DNA from: Verrucomicrobia bacterium UBA6354
GTDB taxonomy: Bacteria; Verrucomicrobiota; Kiritimatiellia; RFP12; UBA1067
Length of the DNA stretch: 6,702 nucleotides
Direction of reading: 5' to 3'
Assembly: GCA_002440145.1 (NCBI GenBank)
Contig: DJRS01000094.1
Span: forward strand, 1 to 6,702
The position numbers and the translations under genes were made by a program. Positions 1 through 6,541 of this stretch are shown in pieces; the first letter of the stretch is position 1, and each line of letters begins with the position of its first letter. The notes under the pieces are model-generated. The model did not search any database. It was given only the letters and a program-made list of their open reading frames with translations, and was not told the origin of the DNA.

Positions 1-11
1 GCGTCCAAGTA

Positions 12-21
12 CCCCCCCCCC
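12..21. repeat. Poly-C homopolymer tract (10 C)
   Basis: Ten consecutive C residues lie about 130 bases upstream of the first gene's start codon. The tract is outside any coding region I can support. Homopolymers of this length are prone to slippage in replication and to length errors in sequencing, so the exact count should be treated with caution. A regulatory, phase-variable role is conceivable but nothing else in the sequence supports it. Confidence 0.6.
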
Positions 22-34
22 TATGTGTAAATGA

Positions 35-56
35 CGCTGTAGAGAGCCTCTACGCG
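35..56. other. Short inverted repeat / hairpin in the 5' region of gene 1
   Basis: GTAGAG (39-44) and CTCTAC (48-53) are perfect inverted repeats separated by three bases. The stem can be extended by CGC (35-37) pairing with GCG (54-56) if T38 is bulged, giving about nine pairs. No T-run follows, so it is not a canonical intrinsic terminator in the plus direction. It could be an RNA structure in a leader, a protein-binding dyad, or chance. The rest of bases 1-150 holds no gene I can support and no convincing promoter; TTGACG at 61-66 has no matching -10 box at normal spacing. Confidence 0.35.
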
Positions 57-134
57 GCGATTGACGCGGTTTCTGTCCGGAACCGTGCGTGTCTTGTTTT
101 GTGCATTTGTCTTTTTGTCTGTAGCTAATCCAAT

Positions 135-143
135 AAGAAAGGA
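135..143 (+). promoter_or_regulatory. Ribosome binding site that sets the gene 1 start at 151
   Basis: The purine-rich stretch AAGAAAGGA contains the core AAAGGA (138-143), seven bases before ATG at 151. The same core precedes the other two genes in the window. It supports 151 over the upstream in-frame TTG at 61, which has no Shine-Dalgarno sequence and would put 30 residues in front of an otherwise normal signal peptide. Confidence 0.75.
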
Positions 144-150
144 TCCGACA

Positions 151-2595
151 ATGAAAAGTCCAACAAGAAATAAAGTGACGGCATTGAAACTAGGCTTGAG
201 CTTGGCGTTCATGTCCGGGGCGGCCTGCGGTGCGAACGCAAATGAGATTGTCGTCAGCAGCGGCGCCGAGAGAACGGATACCGCCGACGTGTCGTTCTCG
301 AAGCTGAAGATCAGCGGAACCTACACGGTGACGGGCCAGGCGCAATTGAAGCCGGACGCGGGCGCGATCATCGAACTGGCGCCGGACGCGGGCGACGATG
401 CCGCGTTCACGTTCAAGAAGCAGGCGCGGTTCGCGAATGGAACGAATGCGACATTGAAAGTCGGCGCCGGCAAAGGGAAGATCACGCTGGCCGGCGGTGA
501 CGCCGTGGTTGGCGGGAATTGGATCAATACAGGGGCGAGATGGCCGGGCATCGTGGTGTCGAGCGGGGCGCAGGCGGGCGAAGACGGGGTCGTTTCGCTC
601 CTCGAGTTGGCGGGGACAAGCAAATACGGCCACTCTGTCGTCACGAACGAGAATGCCAACCCAGTCGAAATCCTTTTTGCGGGGGGCACGCTGGTTGTCA
701 CGGAATGGGCGGGGCGGCAGTTCATCGCCAAAGAGGAGAATCCGGTTGTCTTGAGAGGCGGCGAAGGCCATCCGATCCGGATAGACCCGAACTGGTATCC
801 GTCCTACCCGTGCGGAGAAGAGGACAACTCCGTCGTGACGACAGGTGCCTGCGATGTCGTGTTTGCCCAGGCGGGGCGCAACGCCGAAAATTATCCGCGC
901 ATCCGCCTGGACAAGACCATCGTCTGGGGCCATACGGGGGATCTGCGGTCGGAAGGCGCGGAAATCACGACATACAAGGACAATGTCCTGCCGTTCGGTC
1001 CGCAGACAGGGGGCGTCAGCCTCAAGAGTTCGGATGAGCAGGTCAACAAAGGCTATTCGCTCACGGCGGTTCTCGACCTCAACGGCACGACGCAGACGGT
1101 GAACAGCCTCGACGTCTCGCAGAACAGCTGCGCGACCAACAAGGCCGCGAAGACCGCCTGCCTGAAGTTCGGCGAAGGCGACGCGGACGGCACGCTCAAG
1201 GGCGTCGTCGCGGCGAACGTGAAGGTGTGCAAGACCGGTTCGGGCACGCTGACGCTCGACGGCGCGACGGTGACAAAGCCCGACGTGCTGGCGGGCGCGC
1301 TCGCGGTCGCGGGCGAGACGACGGTCAACGGTTTCGGCGACTTGGCGGGCCTGACGGGCCTGACGCCCGTGCTGCCGGTGAAGGACAACGACACGAACTA
1401 CAACGAGCAAAAGGACGGCTCCCCGAAGAAGGTGATGGAGGCGAGCGGCCTGCTGACGGTCGCGCCGCGCACGGTCACCGTCAACGAAGGCGGCGCGCTG
1501 GTCTACCGGAACGAGGCGGCGGAGGCGCTTGAGCGCTTCGTGAAGCTGGACGCGAAGGGCGCGTTCGTCAAGAAGGGCGCGGGTGCGCTGTTCGTGCGCG
1601 GCTCGGCGAATTGCCCGCAGTCGTTTTCGGGCGTTGTGCGCGCGGCGGAAGGGACGCTCACGCTGTCCGGCATGGGTGTCACGAACGCCTTTTGGCGCGT
1701 GACGATCACGGGCATGGTCGGGAAGGACATGAAAGAGCCGACGATCGGCGAGATCGGGCTTTTCGACGCAGACGGGAATCGCATCAATCTCAAGGCAAAC
1801 GGCTATTCGTGGCAGAAAGACTTGACCGATGCGACACAGCTGCAGGGCGAGCAGTGCATGGTCGTGCCGACGGGGCTGACCTATTCGCCGGAAAACGGCA
1901 ACAAGAAGACCCCCAACAACCTGTTCAACGGCACGTATTACAATTGGATGCAGGTCAAGTCGAAGACGGCTTTGGAGAGCGTCGCCATCACATTCAGGCT
2001 GCCGGCGAACACGGCGCCGGCGCACAGCTATGCGTTCACGTCGGTGGGCGGAATCCCCTCCTCCTGGAAGGTCGAGACGAGCGTGGACGGGGTGAACTGG
2101 ACGCTCGCCGACGAGCGGAAGGATTTCTACACATGGGACTGGAACAGGCCCGGCACGCATTACTACTGGTATCTGGACGGACGCTGGGGCGGTTTCGCCG
2201 GTCTGCCGCTCACATTTGCGTTCGCGAACGAGAAGACGGACAAGGTCGATCTGACGGGCGCGCTTCTGCAGGCGGACGAGGGCGCGGTTCTGGACGTCTC
2301 CGCGGTTTCGGGCGCGGTGCCCCGGGGAATCCGTATCGACGTGACCAAGGGGTGCGGCGAAATCAAAGGCATGCCCTCCGTCAAGAACGGGACGCTTGAG
2401 ATCGTGAATGCAAGCGGCTTGAGCCAGTCCGAACTGATCGGCAAGATCGCGCTCGCGTGCACGGGCGATTTGTCGTCCGCCGATTTGGCGGGCTGGACCG
2501 TCACGGTGGACGGGAAGGCGGCGAATCTGCGTCCGAAACTCAAAGGGGACGTATTGGGGATTTCGCCGGCGGGTCTTGCCGTCATACTCCGTTGA
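151..2595 (+). CDS. Exported autotransporter-repeat (PATR) beta-helix protein with F5/8 type C-like domain
   Basis: This is a predicted secreted or surface protein of 814 residues; function not established. Residues 1-30 form a Sec signal peptide: basic start (MKSPTRNK), hydrophobic stretch, likely cleavage after A28-N-A30. Two segments match the autotransporter-associated beta-strand (PATR) pattern: KTGSGTLTLDG at 361-371 and KKGAGALFVRG at 474-484, the second continuing to EGTLTLSG at 500-507. Such repeats form rungs of a right-handed beta-helix. Residues about 514-693 resemble an F5/8 type C (discoidin) beta-sandwich: FWRVTI opening, then WKVETSVDGVNW at 639-650, a motif typical of that fold and often carbohydrate-binding. 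The last 120 residues look like further beta structure ending GLAVILR. I see no C-terminal autotransporter barrel, transmembrane helix or PEP-CTERM/LPXTG sorting signal, so the surface-attachment route is unclear. It lies 60 bases upstream of the fusion enzyme gene. Codon use is homogeneous with gene 2 except for the A-rich start. A polysaccharide-binding or adhesin-like role is inference. Confidence 0.75.
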   Translation: MKSPTRNKVTALKLGLSLAFMSGAACGANANEIVVSSGAERTDTADVSFSKLKISGTYTVTGQAQLKPDAGAIIELAPDAGDDAAFTFKKQARFANGTNATLKVGAGKGKITLAGGDAVVGGNWINTGARWPGIVVSSGAQAGEDGVVSLLELAGTSKYGHSVVTNENANPVEILFAGGTLVVTEWAGRQFIAKEENPVVLRGGEGHPIRIDPNWYPSYPCGEEDNSVVTTGACDVVFAQAGRNAENYPRIRLDKTIVWGHTGDLRSEGAEITTYKDNVLPFGPQTGGVSLKSSDEQVNKGYSLTAVLDLNGTTQTVNSLDVSQNSCATNKAAKTACLKFGEGDADGTLKGVVAANVKVCKTGSGTLTLDGATVTKPDVLAGALAVAGETTVNGFGDLAGLTGLTPVLPVKDNDTNYNEQKDGSPKKVMEASGLLTVAPRTVTVNEGGALVYRNEAAEALERFVKLDAKGAFVKKGAGALFVRGSANCPQSFSGVVRAAEGTLTLSGMGVTNAFWRVTITGMVGKDMKEPTIGEIGLFDADGNRINLKANGYSWQKDLTDATQLQGEQCMVVPTGLTYSPENGNKKTPNNLFNGTYYNWMQVKSKTALESVAITFRLPANTAPAHSYAFTSVGGIPSSWKVETSVDGVNWTLADERKDFYTWDWNRPGTHYYWYLDGRWGGFAGLPLTFAFANEKTDKVDLTGALLQADEGAVLDVSAVSGAVPRGIRIDVTKGCGEIKGMPSVKNGTLEIVNASGLSQSELIGKIALACTGDLSSADLAGWTVTVDGKAANLRPKLKGDVLGISPAGLAVILR

Positions 2596-2611
2596 GCACC
2601 CACCGCACGAG

Positions 2612-2640
2612 TTGATTGGCAGGCTGGCAAATGGTATAAT
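2612..2640 (+). promoter_or_regulatory. Sigma-70-type promoter with extended -10, close to the gene 2 start
   Basis: TTGATT (2612-2617, four of six matches to TTGACA) is followed after exactly 17 bases by TATAAT (2635-2640, perfect). The -10 is preceded by TGG, forming an extended -10 element. Transcription would begin near 2646-2648. That lies inside the Shine-Dalgarno sequence of the downstream gene and only about nine bases before its ATG, so the transcript would be almost leaderless. The spacer holds a direct repeat TGGCA (2617-2621 and 2625-2629). The promoter may be real and give a short leader, may serve the TTG at 2677, or may be a chance AT-rich patch in front of the ribosome binding site. 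Confidence 0.5.
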
Positions 2641-2648
2641 GGAAAGGA
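2641..2648 (+). promoter_or_regulatory. Ribosome binding site that sets the gene 2 start at 2656
   Basis: GGAAAGGA contains the core AAAGGA (2643-2648), which is seven bases from ATG at 2656. That is the same spacing as in gene 1. For the in-frame ATG at 2650 the gap would be only one base, which is too short. A third candidate is TTG at 2677, which gives the compact signal peptide start MKRLWAVAL and has AAGG (2665-2668) eight bases upstream, but it is a weaker start codon. Confidence 0.7.
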
Positions 2649-2655
2649 AATGGGA

Positions 2656-5600
2656 ATGGATTGCAAGGCAACAAAATTGAAACGCCTCTGGGCGGTCGCA
2701 CTCGCTTGCGCGGGTGCGGCGTCCGCGGCGCTGTCGGACACGGTCATCCCGATGTTCGGCGGGCGGCTGGTGGCGGAAGGCGCGAACGTCAAGATCGAGA
2801 CGCAGGTGGCGTCCGCCAACTGGTGGTTCCACGGCGGGTATGGGGGCGAGGCGCCGGACGCGGACGGCGTCTATCGCTTCAAGCTCAAGCCTGACGACGG
2901 CCAGCCGATCGTCGACGCCACGCTGAAACTGAAAGGCATCGACGGGGGCGTTCACGCGGACTACACGTTCGCGCCCGCCGCGGACGCCGTGCTGAACGCC
3001 CTCTGCGTGAAGAGCACGTTCGACTATGCCGATTGGCGGGCCGTGTCGGTCGACGGCAAGGACGTGCCCTTTCCCAAGGACCGCAAGACGGTCGGCTTCT
3101 TCGGCGGCGAGGCGAAAGAAATCGCACTGACGTCCGTGGAGGGCCGCCGCGTCGCCTTCCGGTTCGCGAAGCCGACGCGAGTCAGCATCCAAAGCAACCG
3201 CGCCTGGGAATCCGAGTCGTTCACGGTCGGGATCCCCGTTCCCGGCCGGTCGCCGTACAAGGGCGGGGTGGAGCTGCCGATCTCGTTCGACCTTGTCGGC
3301 GTGGGCGATTTCAACCCCGAGGCCGGCCGGCCCGTCGTCGTGGCGGACCTTCCCGGTTGGGTTCCGATCGCGTCGACGCCGTGGGTGAAAGAGGGGTCGG
3401 CGCTGGACTTCACGTCCGTGCGACAGACGGAGGCGCCGGCCGGCAAATACGGGCGCGTCGTCGCGAAAGGCGGACACTTCGAGTTCGAGAACCTGCCGGG
3501 CGTGCCGCAGCGGTTCTACGGCTCCAACGTCTGCGGGACGGGGAACATTCCCCCGGAGCACACGATAGACCGGATCGTCCAGTCCATGGTGCGCACGGGC
3601 TACAACGCCATCCGCTTCCACCACCACGACGGGCGTCTCGTCGACAAGGACGATCCCGCCGCGCTCAAGCCGGACGAGAAGGCCCTCCGCCGGTTCGACG
3701 CGCTCGTCGCGTCCTGCGTGAAGCATGGCCTCTACCTGACGACCGACATCTTCGTCTCGCGCGCCCCGACGTGGCGGAGCGTGGGCATCGACCGCGACGG
3801 CAAGATGGGCATGTGGGATTTCAAGCATCTCGTGGTTGTCCATGAAGGCGTCTGGGAGAACTACAAGGCCTTCGCGCGGCTCTTTCTGGGCCATGTCAAT
3901 CCGTTCACGGGCCGCACGCTGGCGGAGGAGCCCGCCCTGGTCGGCATTTCCCTCGTGAACGAGAATCCGCTCGACGTCGCGCTGCCGTCGGTCTACGCGA
4001 AGCTCCCGGGCTGGAAGGAGGCGTGGGAGAAGTGGCTGGCGGAAAAGAAGGCCGCCGATCCCGCCGTCTACGGCGATATTCCGTCCGCATTCCCGGGCGG
4101 GTATCTCGAGAACCGCCACGGCGCGGCCTTCCTCGTCTTCCTGCAGGACGTCGAGACGCGCTTCGCGGCGCGCGTCCGCGCGTTTCTGCGCGACGAGCTC
4201 AAGTGCAAGGCGCCGCTGACCAACATGAATTGCGGCGGGCTGAATTCGTCGCAGCTCGTGCGGCACGACGCCTACGACTACACGGATACGCACTTCTACG
4301 TGGACCATCCGCGTTTTCTGGGGCCGGCCTGGTCCATCCCCAGCTACAGCGCGAGCGTGAACACCTTCAAGCTGCCCACGGCGGGCGCGCAGCCCTGCGC
4401 CGGGCTTCGCTTCTTCGACCGTCCCTTCACCATCACGGAATTCAATTTCTGCGGGCCCTCGCCCATCCGCAGCTACGGCGGGATGCTGACGGGCGCGGAA
4501 GGCGCCTTGCAGGACTGGAGCGGACTTTGGCGCTTCGCCTGGACGCACAGCGACTGGTACGGGTTCATAAAGCCCGAAATCAGCGCCGTGGCTTCGTTCG
4601 ACGTCGTCAACGACCCGATCCAGCGCGTGGCCGAGCGCGCGGGCATCGCGCTCTTCCTGCGCGGCGACGCGGCGCCGCTGACGAACGCGTGGCGCGTGGG
4701 CTACAGCCGCAATTGGCTGAAGACGCTCGATCCCGCCTTGGCGCAGAACGTCCACCGCAAGGATACGGCGCGGGTCGGCTGGTCGGCCAAGTATGGAATG
4801 GACCTGGACGGTACGACGCCCGGAGAGATGCCGCCGCTGCCGGCGCCGGGGCGGCAGGTTTCGGTCGACCGCGAGAAGGGCGTGTTCCGCGTGGACACGC
4901 CGCGCACGTCGGGCGGCTACATCGAGGAAGGTCTGCTGGACGCCGGCGCTTTGCGGGCGCGGGTCTCCGGATCTCCCGCGACCGTGTACGCAACGTCGCT
5001 TTCGGACGCGCCGATCCGTTCGGCCGCGCGCATTCTCGTCGCCCATCTGACGGACGTCCAGCGCGCGCACACCAAGTTCGCCGATGCGGACATGAAGATC
5101 CTGCTCTCCTGGGGCGATACGCCGCAGATGTTGATGCGTCCCGGCAAGGCGGAAATCTCGCTTGCCGTGTCGCATCCGGAAACCTATGCGGTCTGGTCGC
5201 TGGGACTTGACGGCGCGCGTCGCGCCAAGGTTCCCTGCCGCGTCGAGGAAGGGCGATTGGCGTTTCTGGCGGATGTGTCGGCCGATCCCAAGTCCGCGAC
5301 CTGCGTCTACGAGGTGGTCCAGGAGAGGGACTGGGTGGGCGAGGCTCCCACACGCTTCAAGAGCGGGGCGAGCGCTCCTTCGCTGTCGGTCCTTGGCCCG
5401 AAGTCCGAGCTCGTGAAGGGCGACCTCGCGCGCTTCGAGCGCGTCTGGACGCGCCTGGAGAAGGGCGAGCCCGTCCGCATTGCCGTCGTGGGCGGCTCGA
5501 TCACGCGGGGCGCGGGCGCGTCCAAGCCCGAAAACCGCTACGGCGAACGGTTCGCCGCCGGCTGGCGCCGCGCGTTCCCCTGGGCCAGAATCGACTTTGT

Positions 5601-6513
5601 CAACGCCGGCGTCGGCGCGACGGGATCGGACATCGGCGCGTTTCGCCTGCAGCGCGACGTGCTGTCGAAGAAGCCGGACGTCGTCGTCGTCGAGTTCTCG
5701 GTGAACGACGGCCGGGGCGACCGTTGGGCGGCGAGCTACGAGGGCGTCCTGCGGCAGCTCCTGAAGGCGCCCGGCGGCATCGCCGTCATCGCGCTCGGCA
5801 TGGTCGGACAGGACGGGACGAGCGTGCAGGAATGCCATGCGCCCGTCGCGGCGCACTACGGCGTGCCGTACGTCAGCTATCGTGACGCGCTCTATCCGTA
5901 CGTCAAGGCCGGGCTGGTCAAGTGGAGCGACCTGTCGCCCGACACCATCCATCCGAACGACGACGGGCACGCGTTTGCCGCCGCGCTCCTGAACCGTTGC
6001 CTTGCGAACGCTTATGCGGCGTTCAAGGCGTCCGGCCGCGCGCCGGCGGCGGTTCCGCCCCTGCCCGAGCCGATGTACGGCACGGACTTCGACCAGGGCG
6101 CGTTCGTCGAGATGAAAGACGTGAAGTTGTTGGAGAACAACGGGTTCTTCCCCTTGCGCGACTGGTGCTGGGGCGAGGGGCTGGCCTGCACGAACGCAGG
6201 CGGACGGCTGCGCTTCGAGGTCGAGGGCGCGACGGTCGCGCTCCTGTACCGCGTCGGCAAGGAGCCGTACAACTGGGGCAAGTTCTCCGTCAGGCTGGAC
6301 GGGAAAGAGGTGGCGACGGCGATAGACGGCTACCGCGACCAGTGGTGGTGGCATACGCCCTCGCTGTTTCTTTGCGCCAACCGGCCCGGACGGCACGTGG
6401 TCGAAGTGGAGACGCTGGCCGAGAAGAACGAGAAAAGCGCGGGATACGGCTGCCAGCTGACGGGCGTGCTCGTCTCGGGACAGGCGAAAGACGGGTCGAA
6501 GGATGAAGAATGA
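2656..6513 (+). CDS. Exported bifunctional glycoside hydrolase (clan GH-A, GH5-like) fused to SGNH esterase
   Basis: This is a 1285-residue secreted carbohydrate-active enzyme (numbered from ATG 2656). Residues 1 to about 23 are a signal peptide ending ASA. Residues about 24-270 are beta-rich and not assigned. Residues about 286-671 form a (beta/alpha)8 barrel. Visible clan GH-A signatures are R320 (AIRFHHHD), N435-E436 (acid/base, SLVNENP), H546-x-Y548 (THFYVDH), E595 (nucleophile, TITEFN) and W629 (FAWTHS). A retaining mechanism follows from these. Residues about 695-890 look like a beta-sandwich accessory domain. Residues about 935-1125 form an SGNH/GDSL hydrolase: block I GGSITRG with nucleophile S948, block II NAGVGAT with G985 or G987, block III SVND with N1017, block V D1096-TI-H1099. 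All catalytic positions are kept, so it is probably an active esterase, perhaps deacetylating glycans. Residues about 1140-1280 form a C-terminal beta-sandwich rich in Trp (QWWWHTP, 1229-1235), possibly carbohydrate-binding. Gene 3 starts 28 bases later, so cotranscription is likely. Exact GH and CE families and the substrate cannot be settled by eye. Confidence 0.85.
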   Translation: MDCKATKLKRLWAVALACAGAASAALSDTVIPMFGGRLVAEGANVKIETQVASANWWFHGGYGGEAPDADGVYRFKLKPDDGQPIVDATLKLKGIDGGVHADYTFAPAADAVLNALCVKSTFDYADWRAVSVDGKDVPFPKDRKTVGFFGGEAKEIALTSVEGRRVAFRFAKPTRVSIQSNRAWESESFTVGIPVPGRSPYKGGVELPISFDLVGVGDFNPEAGRPVVVADLPGWVPIASTPWVKEGSALDFTSVRQTEAPAGKYGRVVAKGGHFEFENLPGVPQRFYGSNVCGTGNIPPEHTIDRIVQSMVRTGYNAIRFHHHDGRLVDKDDPAALKPDEKALRRFDALVASCVKHGLYLTTDIFVSRAPTWRSVGIDRDGKMGMWDFKHLVVVHEGVWENYKAFARLFLGHVNPFTGRTLAEEPALVGISLVNENPLDVALPSVYAKLPGWKEAWEKWLAEKKAADPAVYGDIPSAFPGGYLENRHGAAFLVFLQDVETRFAARVRAFLRDELKCKAPLTNMNCGGLNSSQLVRHDAYDYTDTHFYVDHPRFLGPAWSIPSYSASVNTFKLPTAGAQPCAGLRFFDRPFTITEFNFCGPSPIRSYGGMLTGAEGALQDWSGLWRFAWTHSDWYGFIKPEISAVASFDVVNDPIQRVAERAGIALFLRGDAAPLTNAWRVGYSRNWLKTLDPALAQNVHRKDTARVGWSAKYGMDLDGTTPGEMPPLPAPGRQVSVDREKGVFRVDTPRTSGGYIEEGLLDAGALRARVSGSPATVYATSLSDAPIRSAARILVAHLTDVQRAHTKFADADMKILLSWGDTPQMLMRPGKAEISLAVSHPETYAVWSLGLDGARRAKVPCRVEEGRLAFLADVSADPKSATCVYEVVQERDWVGEAPTRFKSGASAPSLSVLGPKSELVKGDLARFERVWTRLEKGEPVRIAVVGGSITRGAGASKPENRYGERFAAGWRRAFPWARIDFVNAGVGATGSDIGAFRLQRDVLSKKPDVVVVEFSVNDGRGDRWAASYEGVLRQLLKAPGGIAVIALGMVGQDGTSVQECHAPVAAHYGVPYVSYRDALYPYVKAGLVKWSDLSPDTIHPNDDGHAFAAALLNRCLANAYAAFKASGRAPAAVPPLPEPMYGTDFDQGAFVEMKDVKLLENNGFFPLRDWCWGEGLACTNAGGRLRFEVEGATVALLYRVGKEPYNWGKFSVRLDGKEVATAIDGYRDQWWWHTPSLFLCANRPGRHVVEVETLAEKNEKSAGYGCQLTGVLVSGQAKDGSKDEE

Positions 6514-6526
6514 CTTAATTAAAGCG

Positions 6527-6532
6527 AAAGGA
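6527..6532 (+). promoter_or_regulatory. Ribosome binding site that sets the gene 3 start at 6542
   Basis: AAAGGA lies nine bases before ATG at 6542 and matches the cores in front of the other two genes. An in-frame ATG at 6503 would add 13 residues (MKNDLIKAKGTVQ) and overlap the gene 2 stop by 11 bases. It has only GAAGG directly abutting it, so 6542 is preferred. The 28-base gap contains the AT-only palindrome TTAATTAA (6515-6522) and no terminator, consistent with readthrough from gene 2. Confidence 0.7.
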
Positions 6533-6541
6533 ACAGTTCAA

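Noticed and set aside
61..66. TTGACG as a -35 box for gene 1
   Set aside because: No TATAAT-like sequence lies 16-18 bases downstream. TTGTGC (99-104) with TAGCTA (122-127) has a 17-base spacer but matches consensus too weakly to call.
61..150. Upstream TTG start extending gene 1 by 30 residues
   Set aside because: No Shine-Dalgarno sequence at 61, and the extension would place a second hydrophobic segment (VLFCAFVFLSVA) before a complete signal peptide. ATG 151 has a well-placed AAAGGA.
21..212. A 63-residue minus-strand frame with a hydrophobic stretch (FLVGLFIVGSFLIGLA)
   Set aside because: It is antisense to the gene 1 leader and signal-peptide region, has no convincing ribosome binding site, and no matching family. 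A small membrane peptide cannot be excluded but is not supported.
1611..2399. Alternative plus-strand frames inside genes 1 and 2 (for example 1611-2399 and 4023-5210)
   Set aside because: Arg-rich products without domains, overlapping fully with genes whose motifs are clear; typical frame shadows in GC-rich DNA.
2596..2634. Intrinsic terminator after gene 1
   Set aside because: No GC-rich inverted repeat followed by a T-run is present; only the direct repeat TGGCA is seen.
190..6396. A 2068-residue minus-strand open frame across both large genes
   Set aside because: It is the exact codon-register antisense of two well-supported genes, crosses their intergenic gap, has an Arg-rich low-complexity composition, and shows no recognisable domain. 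It is explained by the lack of TTA, CTA and TCA codons in the sense genes.
6515..6522. TTAATTAA palindrome as an operator
   Set aside because: It is an eight-base AT palindrome next to a stop codon in a likely operon gap; there is no second copy or flanking promoter to support regulator binding.
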